NCBI GenBank assembly: GCA_021795535.1
Contig: JAJYPG010000036.1
Location: 1-8,276 of the forward strand
DNA: 8,276 nucleotides
Source: Planctomycetota bacterium
GTDB taxonomy: Bacteria; Planctomycetota; Phycisphaerae; WQYP01
Reading direction: 5' to 3'
Shown here: positions 1 through 6,448 of the stretch, piece by piece
How the letters are laid out: each line of letters opens with the position of its first letter
Numbering within the stretch: position 1 is the first letter of the stretch
Made by a program: the position numbers and the translations under genes
Notes under the pieces: generated by a model
Database searches by the model: none
What the model was told of the DNA's origin: nothing
Seen by the model: the letters and a program-made list of their open reading frames with translations, nothing else

Positions 1-79
1 TTGGCCTTGCGGCCATGCCGCAGAGATCACACCATTTTTGTCGAAACCATTCCATCGGCGATTGTATATGAGCGACCAT
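1..79 (-). CDS. Possible 5' fragment of a gene running off the left edge
   Basis: From an ATG at 79-77 the minus strand stays open for 26 codons to the window edge; the peptide begins MVAHIQSPMEWFRQ and contains a C-D-L-C-G pair of cysteines near its residues 18-22. It begins 56 bp after the stop codon of the kinase-like gene, on the same strand, so it could be the next gene of that transcription unit. Against it: no convincing Shine-Dalgarno sequence precedes this ATG (the upstream bases are GCCCCTATAAA), and 26 open codons is little evidence. A second in-frame ATG at 55 is an alternative start. I do not recognise the product. Confidence 0.25.
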   Translation of the reverse strand, partial: MVAHIQSPMEWFRQKWCDLCGMAARP

Positions 80-135
80 TTTATAGGGGCCGTATCGTAC
101 CTTCGCCCGCGGTTAAGATTGGCTGTTTGCCACAA

Positions 136-1608
136 TCAGGCCACCGCAGCACGCTTATGGGAAGAGGAATTCCCCTTTTCGGGAGGCATCCCCTGATTAA
201 AATTTACCGCGGTTTTCCCAGCGGATTCAACCTCGCGACCATTGAGAATATCATCACGCACTCGGTGCAAACCGTTGAGAATATCTTTCGCACTGCGGTA
301 AGTTACTGCCTGGTCATCGCCGGGGCGCAGAATTTCATCGGATAGCCGTTTGATATGCTGTGCTTCAAGGCTCTTGGGATTCATGTGAACCAGACCCTTG
401 AATTCAGGATTGGCGTGCGGTTTGTTCATCTGAACCGCAAGATAAAACATATCCACAGCCTTGTCCATGCGATGAACGCCGCTGCGCAGAACATCGGATG
501 TGACCAGACCGGTTTCGGTCATGTGGTAAAGCATTCGCTGTATCTGGCTGGTGCGCATCATTTCCTCAAACAGAGTGGAGAGCAGGGAATTGTCCGCGAA
601 TTTTTCACCGATACGCACTGCGGACCCAAAATCGATAAAGCCGACACCTTTTTCGGTAATCACAAAATTATCCAGCCGCAGATCCAGGTGAATGACACCA
701 ACCTTGTCGTGCAGCACAGAAAGAAGTTCGGTGGCCTGAAGGGCGAAATCCAACTGGGAAATGCCGTCCCCACCATTACGCAGCCAGTTCATGTACATAA
801 CACGTACAAAGCCTTTGGAGTCATGCTCCACTCCCAGGCAACGCGGCACGCGATCACAATAGGGAGCCGGAAGATCCCGCTCAAGAATTTGCAGCATCGC
901 GGCTTCACGCGTGAGAAAAACAGGAAATATTTTTTCGGTAAATTTCATGGCGCGGCGGCGAATATCATCCAGCGGCGCATCAGGAAACTTGGCGCGCAGC
1001 CGCGAAATCACCCGATCCACTGTGGGAACTTGTTTTACCACAACATAATCGGTATCGGTCACGGTGCGTTTGGTCAGTCGCACCTGATAGGTGAACCGGT
1101 CGGTGGATTCCCCCGGCTTAAGCAAATCAACCTTGCGGGCGACAAAATAATGCAGCCGTTTGCCAAACCACGGCAGTGACATGCCCAATATGGGCCGCCG
1201 CATTGACGTGGGCGGCTTTTCCAGAACAAAGCCGTCCCAGCGGACAAATTTCTGTGCCAATTCGGCAATCAACAACGCATTTTCACTGACCATAATGGCC
1301 CGTCCGCCCCAACGCAGACTGGGGAAAACGTCTTCAGGGGAAAGCGCCATTTCCGCGGGCAGAAAAAGATGGTAGGGAAGACCATCGGAAATTTTTGAAT
1401 TGGTGCAACGGAGCGAACTCTGGAATTCCGGATCATTGGCAAACACCCGCTTTTCCACAAGTTTCAGAAGTTCCGAACCGGTGGTCAGATTGGCGAGCTT
1501 TTTAGTCATTTCCTGTCTGGCGGCTTTAGCGGCATTTCGTTCACCCAAGCGTTTGTTTGAACCGCTGTCGGCGGACAGGTGAGATTTAGGTTGAGGGGTC
1601 ATGCTCAT
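136..1608 (-). CDS. Atypical protein-kinase-like protein
   Basis: A 490-residue protein with the core of a eukaryotic-like protein kinase fold. Visible landmarks: VVVKQV at 189-194 (K192 as the likely ATP-anchoring lysine), E235 in TREAAML as a candidate helix-C glutamate, the catalytic loop HLDLRLDN at 307-314 (D309 catalytic base, N314 metal ligand), and DFG at 326-328. So the catalytic residues look intact. Unusual points: no clear glycine-rich loop before K192, a long stretch (about 42 residues) between K192 and E235, no obvious APE motif, about 170 residues of unassigned N-terminal sequence that begins with a basic, low-complexity segment, and about 150 residues after DFG of mostly helical appearance. 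No signal peptide or membrane segment is seen, so it is probably cytoplasmic. The first of two in-frame ATGs (1608, 1602) is chosen because GGAAGG lies 9 nt upstream. The substrate is unknown; sugar/LPS kinases of the InaA/KdkA type share this fold and are an alternative to a Ser/Thr kinase. Confidence 0.8.
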   Translation of the reverse strand: MSMTPQPKSHLSADSGSNKRLGERNAAKAARQEMTKKLANLTTGSELLKLVEKRVFANDPEFQSSLRCTNSKISDGLPYHLFLPAEMALSPEDVFPSLRWGGRAIMVSENALLIAELAQKFVRWDGFVLEKPPTSMRRPILGMSLPWFGKRLHYFVARKVDLLKPGESTDRFTYQVRLTKRTVTDTDYVVVKQVPTVDRVISRLRAKFPDAPLDDIRRRAMKFTEKIFPVFLTREAAMLQILERDLPAPYCDRVPRCLGVEHDSKGFVRVMYMNWLRNGGDGISQLDFALQATELLSVLHDKVGVIHLDLRLDNFVITEKGVGFIDFGSAVRIGEKFADNSLLSTLFEEMMRTSQIQRMLYHMTETGLVTSDVLRSGVHRMDKAVDMFYLAVQMNKPHANPEFKGLVHMNPKSLEAQHIKRLSDEILRPGDDQAVTYRSAKDILNGLHRVRDDILNGREVESAGKTAVNFNQGMPPEKGNSSSHKRAAVA

Positions 1609-1617
1609 GGGAGTCTA

Positions 1618-1623
1618 CCTTCC
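1618..1623 (-). promoter_or_regulatory. Ribosome binding site of the kinase-like gene
   Basis: On the minus strand GGAAGG is followed by 9 nt and then ATG at 1608. The second ATG at 1602 would be 15 nt away, so this site favours the first start. Confidence 0.6.
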
Positions 1624-1916
1624 GAAAAATACATTGTCCGGCCCTTTTGCAATATTTCCATTACTGCCACAGCCTGGTTGCTAAACGCAATCAACCGAAC
1701 CGGACACTGTACGCCAAACCGCAGGGCCTGTAACCTTTTCTTTCATCGGTGGCTATGGCCATAATCCATGAGAGTTTTACCCCGACAAGACGTTTGTACA
1801 ATAGGCATACCTCGCCAATCACTTTAATAAGGGTTTTTATCGGAAGATAATCTGGTTGTCATCGCGCTGCAAATCTTAAAAAAATACTCAAGAATTGTAC
1901 GGGAAGGTGCATGAAG

Positions 1917-1972
1917 ATCGAAGATTTCAAATTTGAGATGCCAAAGTTGAGATTTCCGATTTTAGATGCCAA
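1917..1972. repeat. Degenerate 28-bp tandem repeat, two copies
   Basis: Positions 1917-1944 and 1945-1972 align without gaps at 21 of 28 bases. The shared core on the plus strand is AGATTTC, two variable bases, ATTT, one variable base, then AGATGCCAA. The first copy contains the palindrome TCAAATTTGA (1927-1936). It lies 20 bp after the stop of the transporter gene. The word composition is unlike the surrounding coding DNA. Function is unknown; it may be a short low-complexity intergenic repeat present elsewhere in the genome. Confidence 0.6.
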
Positions 1973-1992
1973 GCGGTGTGGAACGGCATATT

Positions 1993-3405
1993 TCAGGAAA
2001 CCGGGGCGTCCTGTAAAAGCGGCTCGCGCGTTGTATTAATGCGAAAAATCCAAGTCAGTAACCCACCGAGTCCGGAGAATGCCGCCAGCAGCATAAAAAA
2101 TTGGAACTGCCCAATACGATGCTCCACAATGGGCAGAAAATAGGTGCTGGCCACAGCGCCAAGCCGGGAGAATGCCGTGGCGAACCCATGGCCGGTGGCG
2201 CGCAGGTCAGTGGGATACACTTCAGACGCCAGGATGTAGGTGGTGTTTCCCGGTCCAAAACTGTTGGTGATCTGGGACAGCAGCATGCCCGCGAAAATAA
2301 CCGCAAGCGTTGCTCCGCCGGCGACCATGGTTGAGACCGGATGCCCGCCGACCATATGTATTATATTATGCACATGAGTAGATGCAAATCCAACCAGCAC
2401 CAAGGCCGCACCACTGCCCAGGAAGCCAATAATCTGTGGCCAGATCCGACCAATTTTATCAATCAGCAGCGCCAGTGGAATATAACCCAGCAAAAAAGAG
2501 GCGTTGATAATTGTACCGCCAAGAACACGCTCCGCCGGCGAGCCAAACCCGAGTTGGCCCAGAATCAGCGGCGTGTAAATGGTAAGATAATAGCCCACCA
2601 GATCCATAATAAACCAGGGTAGGCAGACCAACAGTGTGGAACGCAACAACGGCGGCTTAAAAAGGCGGCCTGGCGGAACAGGCGATGGAACTGGCTGCCG
2701 CGCCTGAGCTTCAAGCATCCGCTGAATTTCCGATGGAGCTATGGTCGGATCGAGGCGGGCAATTACCGCCGCGGCCTGCGCGGGTTTGTTGTGCCGCAGA
2801 TACCAGCGGGGCGATTCCGGCAAATTCCCGCGTAAATAGACCACGAAAGCCGCAGGCAAAGCGCCCAGCATGAACATCCATCGCCAGCCATTGGTACGAT
2901 CCAGAAGACATGCAATGCCGACAAGGCCAGCGGTAATTGCGCCAAAAGACCAGAGGCCAAACGTCCAGGAAAGCACCGATCCTCGTTTTGCCGCAGGCAT
3001 GAATTCCGCCAGATAGGTGGCACTTAATGGGTAATCCGCGCCCACTCCTATTCCCAGAAGAAAGCGAAACAATGCCAGGGAATAGATATTCCACGCCAGA
3101 CCGCAGAGGATTGCCGCAACCAGAAATGTCAGAAGATCAATAATATAAATGGCCTTGCGACCAAAGTGGTCGGCAATTCGCCCACCCAGCAGCGCGCCAA
3201 GGAAAGCCCCCGCCAGAGCCGCACTGCCAAGTATGCCGATTTGCTCTGGCAGCAGGTGCCACTGTCCCTTAAGCTGCAAAAGCACAACCCCAATGATCAC
3301 CAGATCATAACCATCCAGAAAAATGCCCAGGCCGGCCGCCAGCGCAAGGCGACGGTGCAGCCCGGTCATCGGTGCGCGATCCATTTTATCAAGCAGTTGA
3401 CTCAC
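1993..3405 (-). CDS. MFS transporter, phosphate:H+ symporter (PHS)-like
   Basis: A 470-residue inner-membrane carrier of the major facilitator superfamily with about 12 hydrophobic segments: six between residues 18 and 193, a cytoplasmic loop of about 60 residues (PESPRWY at 196-202, then a helical and proline-rich stretch), and six between 255 and 455. Motifs: FLDGYDLVIIG in TM1 (29-39), GGRIADHFGRKAIY between TM2 and TM3 (74-87), GIGVGADYPLSATYLAEF in TM4 (118-135), LIDKIGR between TM8 and TM9 (314-320) and GPGNTTYILASEVYPTDLRA at 384-403. The TM1, TM4 and TM11 motifs resemble the PHS family best known from the fungal Pho84 phosphate carriers (GGDYPLSAT, E-x-FPT-x-x-R-x-T-x-HG); aromatic-acid and other metabolite:H+ symporters are the alternative. 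The start is GTG, forced by a TGA two codons upstream unless ATG at 3384 is used. It lies 59 bp behind the phosphoesterase gene and is probably cotranscribed with it. MFS membership is near certain, the substrate is not. Confidence 0.88.
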   Translation of the reverse strand: MSQLLDKMDRAPMTGLHRRLALAAGLGIFLDGYDLVIIGVVLLQLKGQWHLLPEQIGILGSAALAGAFLGALLGGRIADHFGRKAIYIIDLLTFLVAAILCGLAWNIYSLALFRFLLGIGVGADYPLSATYLAEFMPAAKRGSVLSWTFGLWSFGAITAGLVGIACLLDRTNGWRWMFMLGALPAAFVVYLRGNLPESPRWYLRHNKPAQAAAVIARLDPTIAPSEIQRMLEAQARQPVPSPVPPGRLFKPPLLRSTLLVCLPWFIMDLVGYYLTIYTPLILGQLGFGSPAERVLGGTIINASFLLGYIPLALLIDKIGRIWPQIIGFLGSGAALVLVGFASTHVHNIIHMVGGHPVSTMVAGGATLAVIFAGMLLSQITNSFGPGNTTYILASEVYPTDLRATGHGFATAFSRLGAVASTYFLPIVEHRIGQFQFFMLLAAFSGLGGLLTWIFRINTTREPLLQDAPVS

Positions 3406-3412
3406 AAATCAT

Positions 3413-3419
3413 CCATCCC
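3413..3419 (-). promoter_or_regulatory. Weak ribosome binding site of the MFS gene
   Basis: GGGATGG on the minus strand is 7 nt before the GTG start at 3405. It matches AGGAGG only partly but is the only SD-like string here; the alternative ATG at 3384 has none. Its 5' bases fall in a small possible hairpin (CCGA at 3418-3421 with TCGG at 3428-3431). Confidence 0.35.
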
Positions 3420-3436
3420 GAATTTCATCGGACGAT

Positions 3437-3454
3437 CGCGGAATATATGCCGCG
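3437..3454 (-). other. Intercistronic hairpin between phosphoesterase and transporter
   Basis: CGCGG (3437-3441) and CCGCG (3450-3454) form a 5-bp all-GC stem around an 8-base AT-rich loop, 10 bp after the stop codon of the phosphoesterase. No T-run follows on the minus strand, so it is not a canonical terminator; it could stabilise the upstream message or set the ratio of the two products. Confidence 0.4.
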
Positions 3455-3464
3455 CGTCTACAGG

Positions 3465-6191
3465 TCAATTACCATCATCATCCGCAGTGGCAATATAAGC
3501 GGAAAGCGAACGATGTTGCCGCCGGGCCAGGGCCTGTATATAAGTCATGACCTTTTCATAACCGGCGCGACCTTTGGTGGCGATCCATTCCTGTCGCATC
3601 TGTTCGGGGCCGGGAATTTTCTCCAGGGTGGTAGGCGTAAAATCACCGGAATGTTGCGGGAATTCGCCGCTTAAGCCATGGGCCTTGAGCCACTGAGGAG
3701 AAAGCCAGTGACCGGTTTTCCCAGCTTTTTGCCGCAGGCGTGTTTCCCGGAAAATCCGCCCAGGATTGAAGGCTTTGGGTACGCGGATGGCCAGGGGTGT
3801 AAACGGCGTGGGAGTTGGTTTCCCAGTCCAGATTCCGGAGATAACCCGCGCGTTGGAATCCCACTGGGACATGGGAGGAATCTTGCACACCGCCTCAATG
3901 GTCCGCATCAGATCAATCTGGGAATAGTGGCGGGTCACCAGAGAACCGGGCTTGATCCACGGACTTACGAGCAGTGTAAAGCTGCGATGGGCGTCAATAT
4001 GATCCGCCCCGGATTGCGCGTCATCCTCCGTGATGATGACCAGCGTGTGCCGCCAGGCCCTGGCTCGACTCAGCGCCGCGACAATCCGCCCCGTGGCATA
4101 GTCATTGTTGGCCACATAATAAGCCGGTGTATAGTAGCCGGGCGTGCGACCCGCAGTATGATCATCAGGAAGCCATATATACATTAGTTGTGGAAATTTT
4201 TTGCGATGCTTCACAATGTATTTCCGCACAACCGTGGCGCGACTGGTATCCAGAATAAACAAATTCCAGCCCGCGGCTTTCATGGCGATATGACGATGCA
4301 TGGCGGTAGAAATATCCCCCGCCTCATTACGTGAAACAAATTCGCCGAAATCCATGAAACTTTTATGATGTGCCAGCAGATCATTAAACAGAAACATTCC
4401 CTGCGGATAGGAAATCCACGGGTTTGACCAGTGCCCCAGTGCCGACAAATTTTCCGTGGCACTGTATGGGTTATCCGCGGAACTCAACCCGTAGCCGTTT
4501 TTGTCCGCATTGCCCCCAAGGCTTTGCGTCCAACCCGGTGCGGGCATCAGACCACGGCCGGAATAATACATAGGCCAGGTTCGCTGCACGTAATCTGAAT
4601 CCTCGGCACTCGTTGTCCACTGATGCCCCTGGGCGGTAACCTCGCCATCCACATAAAAATTCACGCACAAGGCGTAATGCCTCGCCAGTTTGTACAAGTT
4701 GGGAAGTTCCCGCTGATTGTATAAATCCAGTTGCGGGTCGGCCCATTTTCCCGCCCGGTGATATGCGCCGAAGTCCTCGTCAAATGTTTTGTTTTCCCGC
4801 AGAATAAAGACCACATGGTGTATGTGCCGGTGGAGAAAAATTTCAACCGCCGTATTCTGCTTGTGTCGCAATGCCCGCTGTCCGGAAGTAAAGCCATTGT
4901 TCACGAGTGCCCTATGCGTCCAGGCGGCAAAATGGGTGGAAATGCCGGCGAGTGGAATTTGTTCCAGCGAGCCATTCATGGAATCTCCTATCCATTGATG
5001 GCCCATATCCGGACCGCTTCCCATGCCCTTGGCGGACGAAACAAACAAGCTTTGGCCATGAATAGTCAAACTGGTCGGATACCATGCAGTGGGAACAAGC
5101 CCCAGGGGCTTTCCGGTTTGTGCATTGAAAATCGCAATATCATTGTTACCACTGTTGGCCGCAAACAACATATCCCTGTCAATGGCCAAAGCATCCGGGA
5201 AGGTTCCCGGCGCTGCGCCCGCATAAGGCAGGTCAACGGCAATTCCCAGCGCACGGATTGTTTTGACATCCACTTTTACCAGCACATCGGTGTTGGCGCA
5301 GGCCACCCACACACGCGACGAGTTGCCCACCGCAACCATGGCTGTGGGATGCACGCCGGGCCGCCGGTTGCCCGGTCCGGTGTGCGGCCCCAGCGCTATG
5401 CGCCCCAGCACCTTAAGCGAGCGGCTATCCAGCACAGTAACACTGTTGCCACCCCAGTTGCTTACCGCCAGACGCCGACCATGGTCCGCCAGCACCACCT
5501 GAAATGGAAAAGGACCGGTATTGGCATAGCGTATATGGCCCGTTCCCAGATTGATTGCGGCGACGGAGTTACTAAGCAGCCCTGAGGTAAAAACATGTTT
5601 TCCTTTGGGGCCTACCGCCACGGAATCAGGATAAAACAGCGGCGAACCTTTGTGGGTCCCCTGATATTGATAGGGATATTCATCGGCGGGAAAGGCCTGT
5701 CCATGCAGGGCAATGCGCCGCAGCAGATGCAGTTGGCCGTGGTTTAACTGAAGAACAAGAATATTGTCGCTGTAACCACCCGCGACATAAATTTTCCCAT
5801 CCGGTCCCGCAGCCATGCCCTGAAACAGGCTCTGATGGTTTACACCCTTTATAGCATTGCTCCACCAGGGTTTTTGCTTGTAGAAAAGCAGGCGCGAGCG
5901 GGCCTGAAGAGTGTCCGCTTGAAACACGTCAAGAGAGTGAACGCTGCTTGCTCCGGAAGCGGCCACAATCACATTGCGTCCTGAACCAACAACGCTGATG
6001 GTAAAATTCGGCGTGGAGACGCATTGACCTGCCGGTGAAAGCAAACGTCCGCTGGGAAGCCGAACCGCCGCGTATAACCGGGAGATGAAAAGTCCGCCAA
6101 TGATAAAAACAATGCAACAAAGTCCGTCGAATATGCCGGGGAGAGTTCGCGTAAAATGCGTTAGAGTCCGGCGAAAACAAGTCTTGAGCAT
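3465..6191 (-). CDS. Exported YncE-like beta-propeller / phosphoesterase (alkaline phosphatase superfamily) fusion
   Basis: A 908-residue protein (numbered from ATG 6191). Residues 1-41 have a basic start (KTCFRRTLTH), a hydrophobic core (IFDGLCCIVFIIGGLFI, about 20-36) and SRLYAA, so it is exported or anchored by an uncleaved signal. About 50-390 form a YncE/YVTN-type propeller of six or seven blades, with repeats such as AAGPDGKIYVAGGYSDNILV (127-146), LAVSNWGGNSVTVLDSRSLK and MLFAANSGNNDIAIFNAQTG. About 455-775 form a phosphoesterase domain like PF04185: ILRENKTFDEDFG (463-475), DGEVTAQGHQW (515-525), LPDDHTAG (674-681), NDYATGRIV (696-704) and ITEDDAQSGADHIDAHR (720-736). The acidic and histidine residues of these motifs are the likely metal ligands, so the active site looks intact. 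A charged tail of about 130 residues follows. ATG 6191 is preferred because GGAG lies 7 nt upstream; ATG 6194, ATG 6221 and TTG 6251 are in-frame alternatives. The family includes phospholipase C and acid phosphatases; the substrate is not known. Confidence 0.88.
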   Translation of the reverse strand: MLKTCFRRTLTHFTRTLPGIFDGLCCIVFIIGGLFISRLYAAVRLPSGRLLSPAGQCVSTPNFTISVVGSGRNVIVAASGASSVHSLDVFQADTLQARSRLLFYKQKPWWSNAIKGVNHQSLFQGMAAGPDGKIYVAGGYSDNILVLQLNHGQLHLLRRIALHGQAFPADEYPYQYQGTHKGSPLFYPDSVAVGPKGKHVFTSGLLSNSVAAINLGTGHIRYANTGPFPFQVVLADHGRRLAVSNWGGNSVTVLDSRSLKVLGRIALGPHTGPGNRRPGVHPTAMVAVGNSSRVWVACANTDVLVKVDVKTIRALGIAVDLPYAGAAPGTFPDALAIDRDMLFAANSGNNDIAIFNAQTGKPLGLVPTAWYPTSLTIHGQSLFVSSAKGMGSGPDMGHQWIGDSMNGSLEQIPLAGISTHFAAWTHRALVNNGFTSGQRALRHKQNTAVEIFLHRHIHHVVFILRENKTFDEDFGAYHRAGKWADPQLDLYNQRELPNLYKLARHYALCVNFYVDGEVTAQGHQWTTSAEDSDYVQRTWPMYYSGRGLMPAPGWTQSLGGNADKNGYGLSSADNPYSATENLSALGHWSNPWISYPQGMFLFNDLLAHHKSFMDFGEFVSRNEAGDISTAMHRHIAMKAAGWNLFILDTSRATVVRKYIVKHRKKFPQLMYIWLPDDHTAGRTPGYYTPAYYVANNDYATGRIVAALSRARAWRHTLVIITEDDAQSGADHIDAHRSFTLLVSPWIKPGSLVTRHYSQIDLMRTIEAVCKIPPMSQWDSNARVISGIWTGKPTPTPFTPLAIRVPKAFNPGRIFRETRLRQKAGKTGHWLSPQWLKAHGLSGEFPQHSGDFTPTTLEKIPGPEQMRQEWIATKGRAGYEKVMTYIQALARRQHRSLSAYIATADDDGN

Positions 6192-6198
6192 CATGTCA

Positions 6199-6202
6199 CT
6201 CC
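6199..6202 (-). promoter_or_regulatory. Ribosome binding site of the propeller/phosphoesterase gene
   Basis: The minus strand reads TTGGAGTGACATGATG. GGAG is 7 nt from the second ATG (6191) and 4 nt from the first (6194). This site decides against the longer TTG (6251) and ATG (6221) starts, and it puts the basic and hydrophobic segments at the N-terminus as expected for a signal peptide. Confidence 0.6.
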
Positions 6203-6270
6203 AATTTTGCGGCGATTCCATACCGGGCGCGGTGGTTGCCACAATCAGCAACCGGCATGTACTCTTGGCG

Positions 6271-6288
6271 CGTCTGTAAAATCAGACG
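6271..6288. promoter_or_regulatory. Inverted repeat upstream of the phosphoesterase gene
   Basis: CGTCTG (6271-6276) and CAGACG (6283-6288) are perfect inverted arms around TAAAAT. No T-run follows on the minus strand, so a terminator is unlikely. It sits about 80-100 bp ahead of the phosphoesterase start and next to AT-rich DNA (6291-6301: TACAATATAAT on plus, ATTATATTGTA on minus) that could hold a -10 element. An operator or a 5'-leader stem is possible. The arms are inverted, not the direct repeat of a classical Pho box. Confidence 0.35.
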
Positions 6289-6408
6289 GTTACAATATAA
6301 TACCCGGCTAATCGGATCATCTATGAGCAAGCCACAGGTCAATATGCGGCAAGTTCTCGGCCACGCCGCCTCCCCCCAATACGCATCAGAATCAGCTTTC
6401 GCCGGGCC

Positions 6409-6432
6409 GGAGTTGACCGCGGTCAAAACTCC
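6409..6432. promoter_or_regulatory. 14-bp palindrome inside a longer imperfect inverted repeat behind pgm
   Basis: TTGACCGCGGTCAA (6413-6426) is a perfect palindrome. The flanks GGAGT (6409-6413) and ACTCC (6428-6432) extend it, with two unpaired A bases. As RNA it would fold into about nine base pairs with a CGCG loop, 16 nt after the pgm stop codon. No U-run follows, so it is not a standard intrinsic terminator; it may protect the pgm message 3' end or be a binding site for a dimeric regulator of the next gene. Confidence 0.45.
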
Positions 6433-6448
6433 AGCGAGTTTTATCCAC

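Larger units (their letters stand above)
1609..1992. other. 384-bp intergenic region between transporter and kinase-like gene
   Basis: No convincing gene is present on either strand; the short open frames lack SD sequences and recognisable content. Its transporter-proximal part is AT-rich and holds the 28-bp tandem repeat described separately. On the minus strand a T7 run occurs near 1878-1884, but no good stem stands in front of it, so I do not call a terminator. Small palindromes occur at 1794-1801 (TTGTACAA) and 1754-1763 (TATGGCCATA). A 7-bp inverted pair, TGTCCGG at 1635-1641 and CCGGACA at 1700-1706, could fold the leader of the kinase-like gene just ahead of its SD. The promoter of the kinase-like gene should lie here, but no hexamer pair is convincing. 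Confidence 0.6.

Noticed and set aside
118..138. Possible hairpin over the stop codon of the kinase-like gene (TGGC/GCCA with an outer GAT/ATC)
   Set aside because: The stem is short and bulged, and no T-run follows on the minus strand, so it does not support a terminator.
355..1179. A long plus-strand open frame (274 codons) opposite the kinase-like gene
   Set aside because: It lies wholly inside the kinase gene on the other strand, and its product is rich in His, Asn and Gln with no domain; it mirrors the codon bias of the real gene.
1966..1989. ATGCC/GGCAT inverted pair just behind the MFS gene as a terminator
   Set aside because: Only five base pairs with a 14-base loop and no T-run; one arm is also part of the tandem repeat.
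4731..5585. A 284-codon plus-strand open frame opposite the phosphoesterase
   Set aside because: It is antisense to clear propeller repeats, with no SD or domain of its own.
126..6247. The 13-base string TTGCCACAATCAG occurs twice, at the end of the kinase-like gene and near the start of the phosphoesterase
   Set aside because: One shared 13-mer in a window of this size is expected by chance about half the time, and the flanks do not match.
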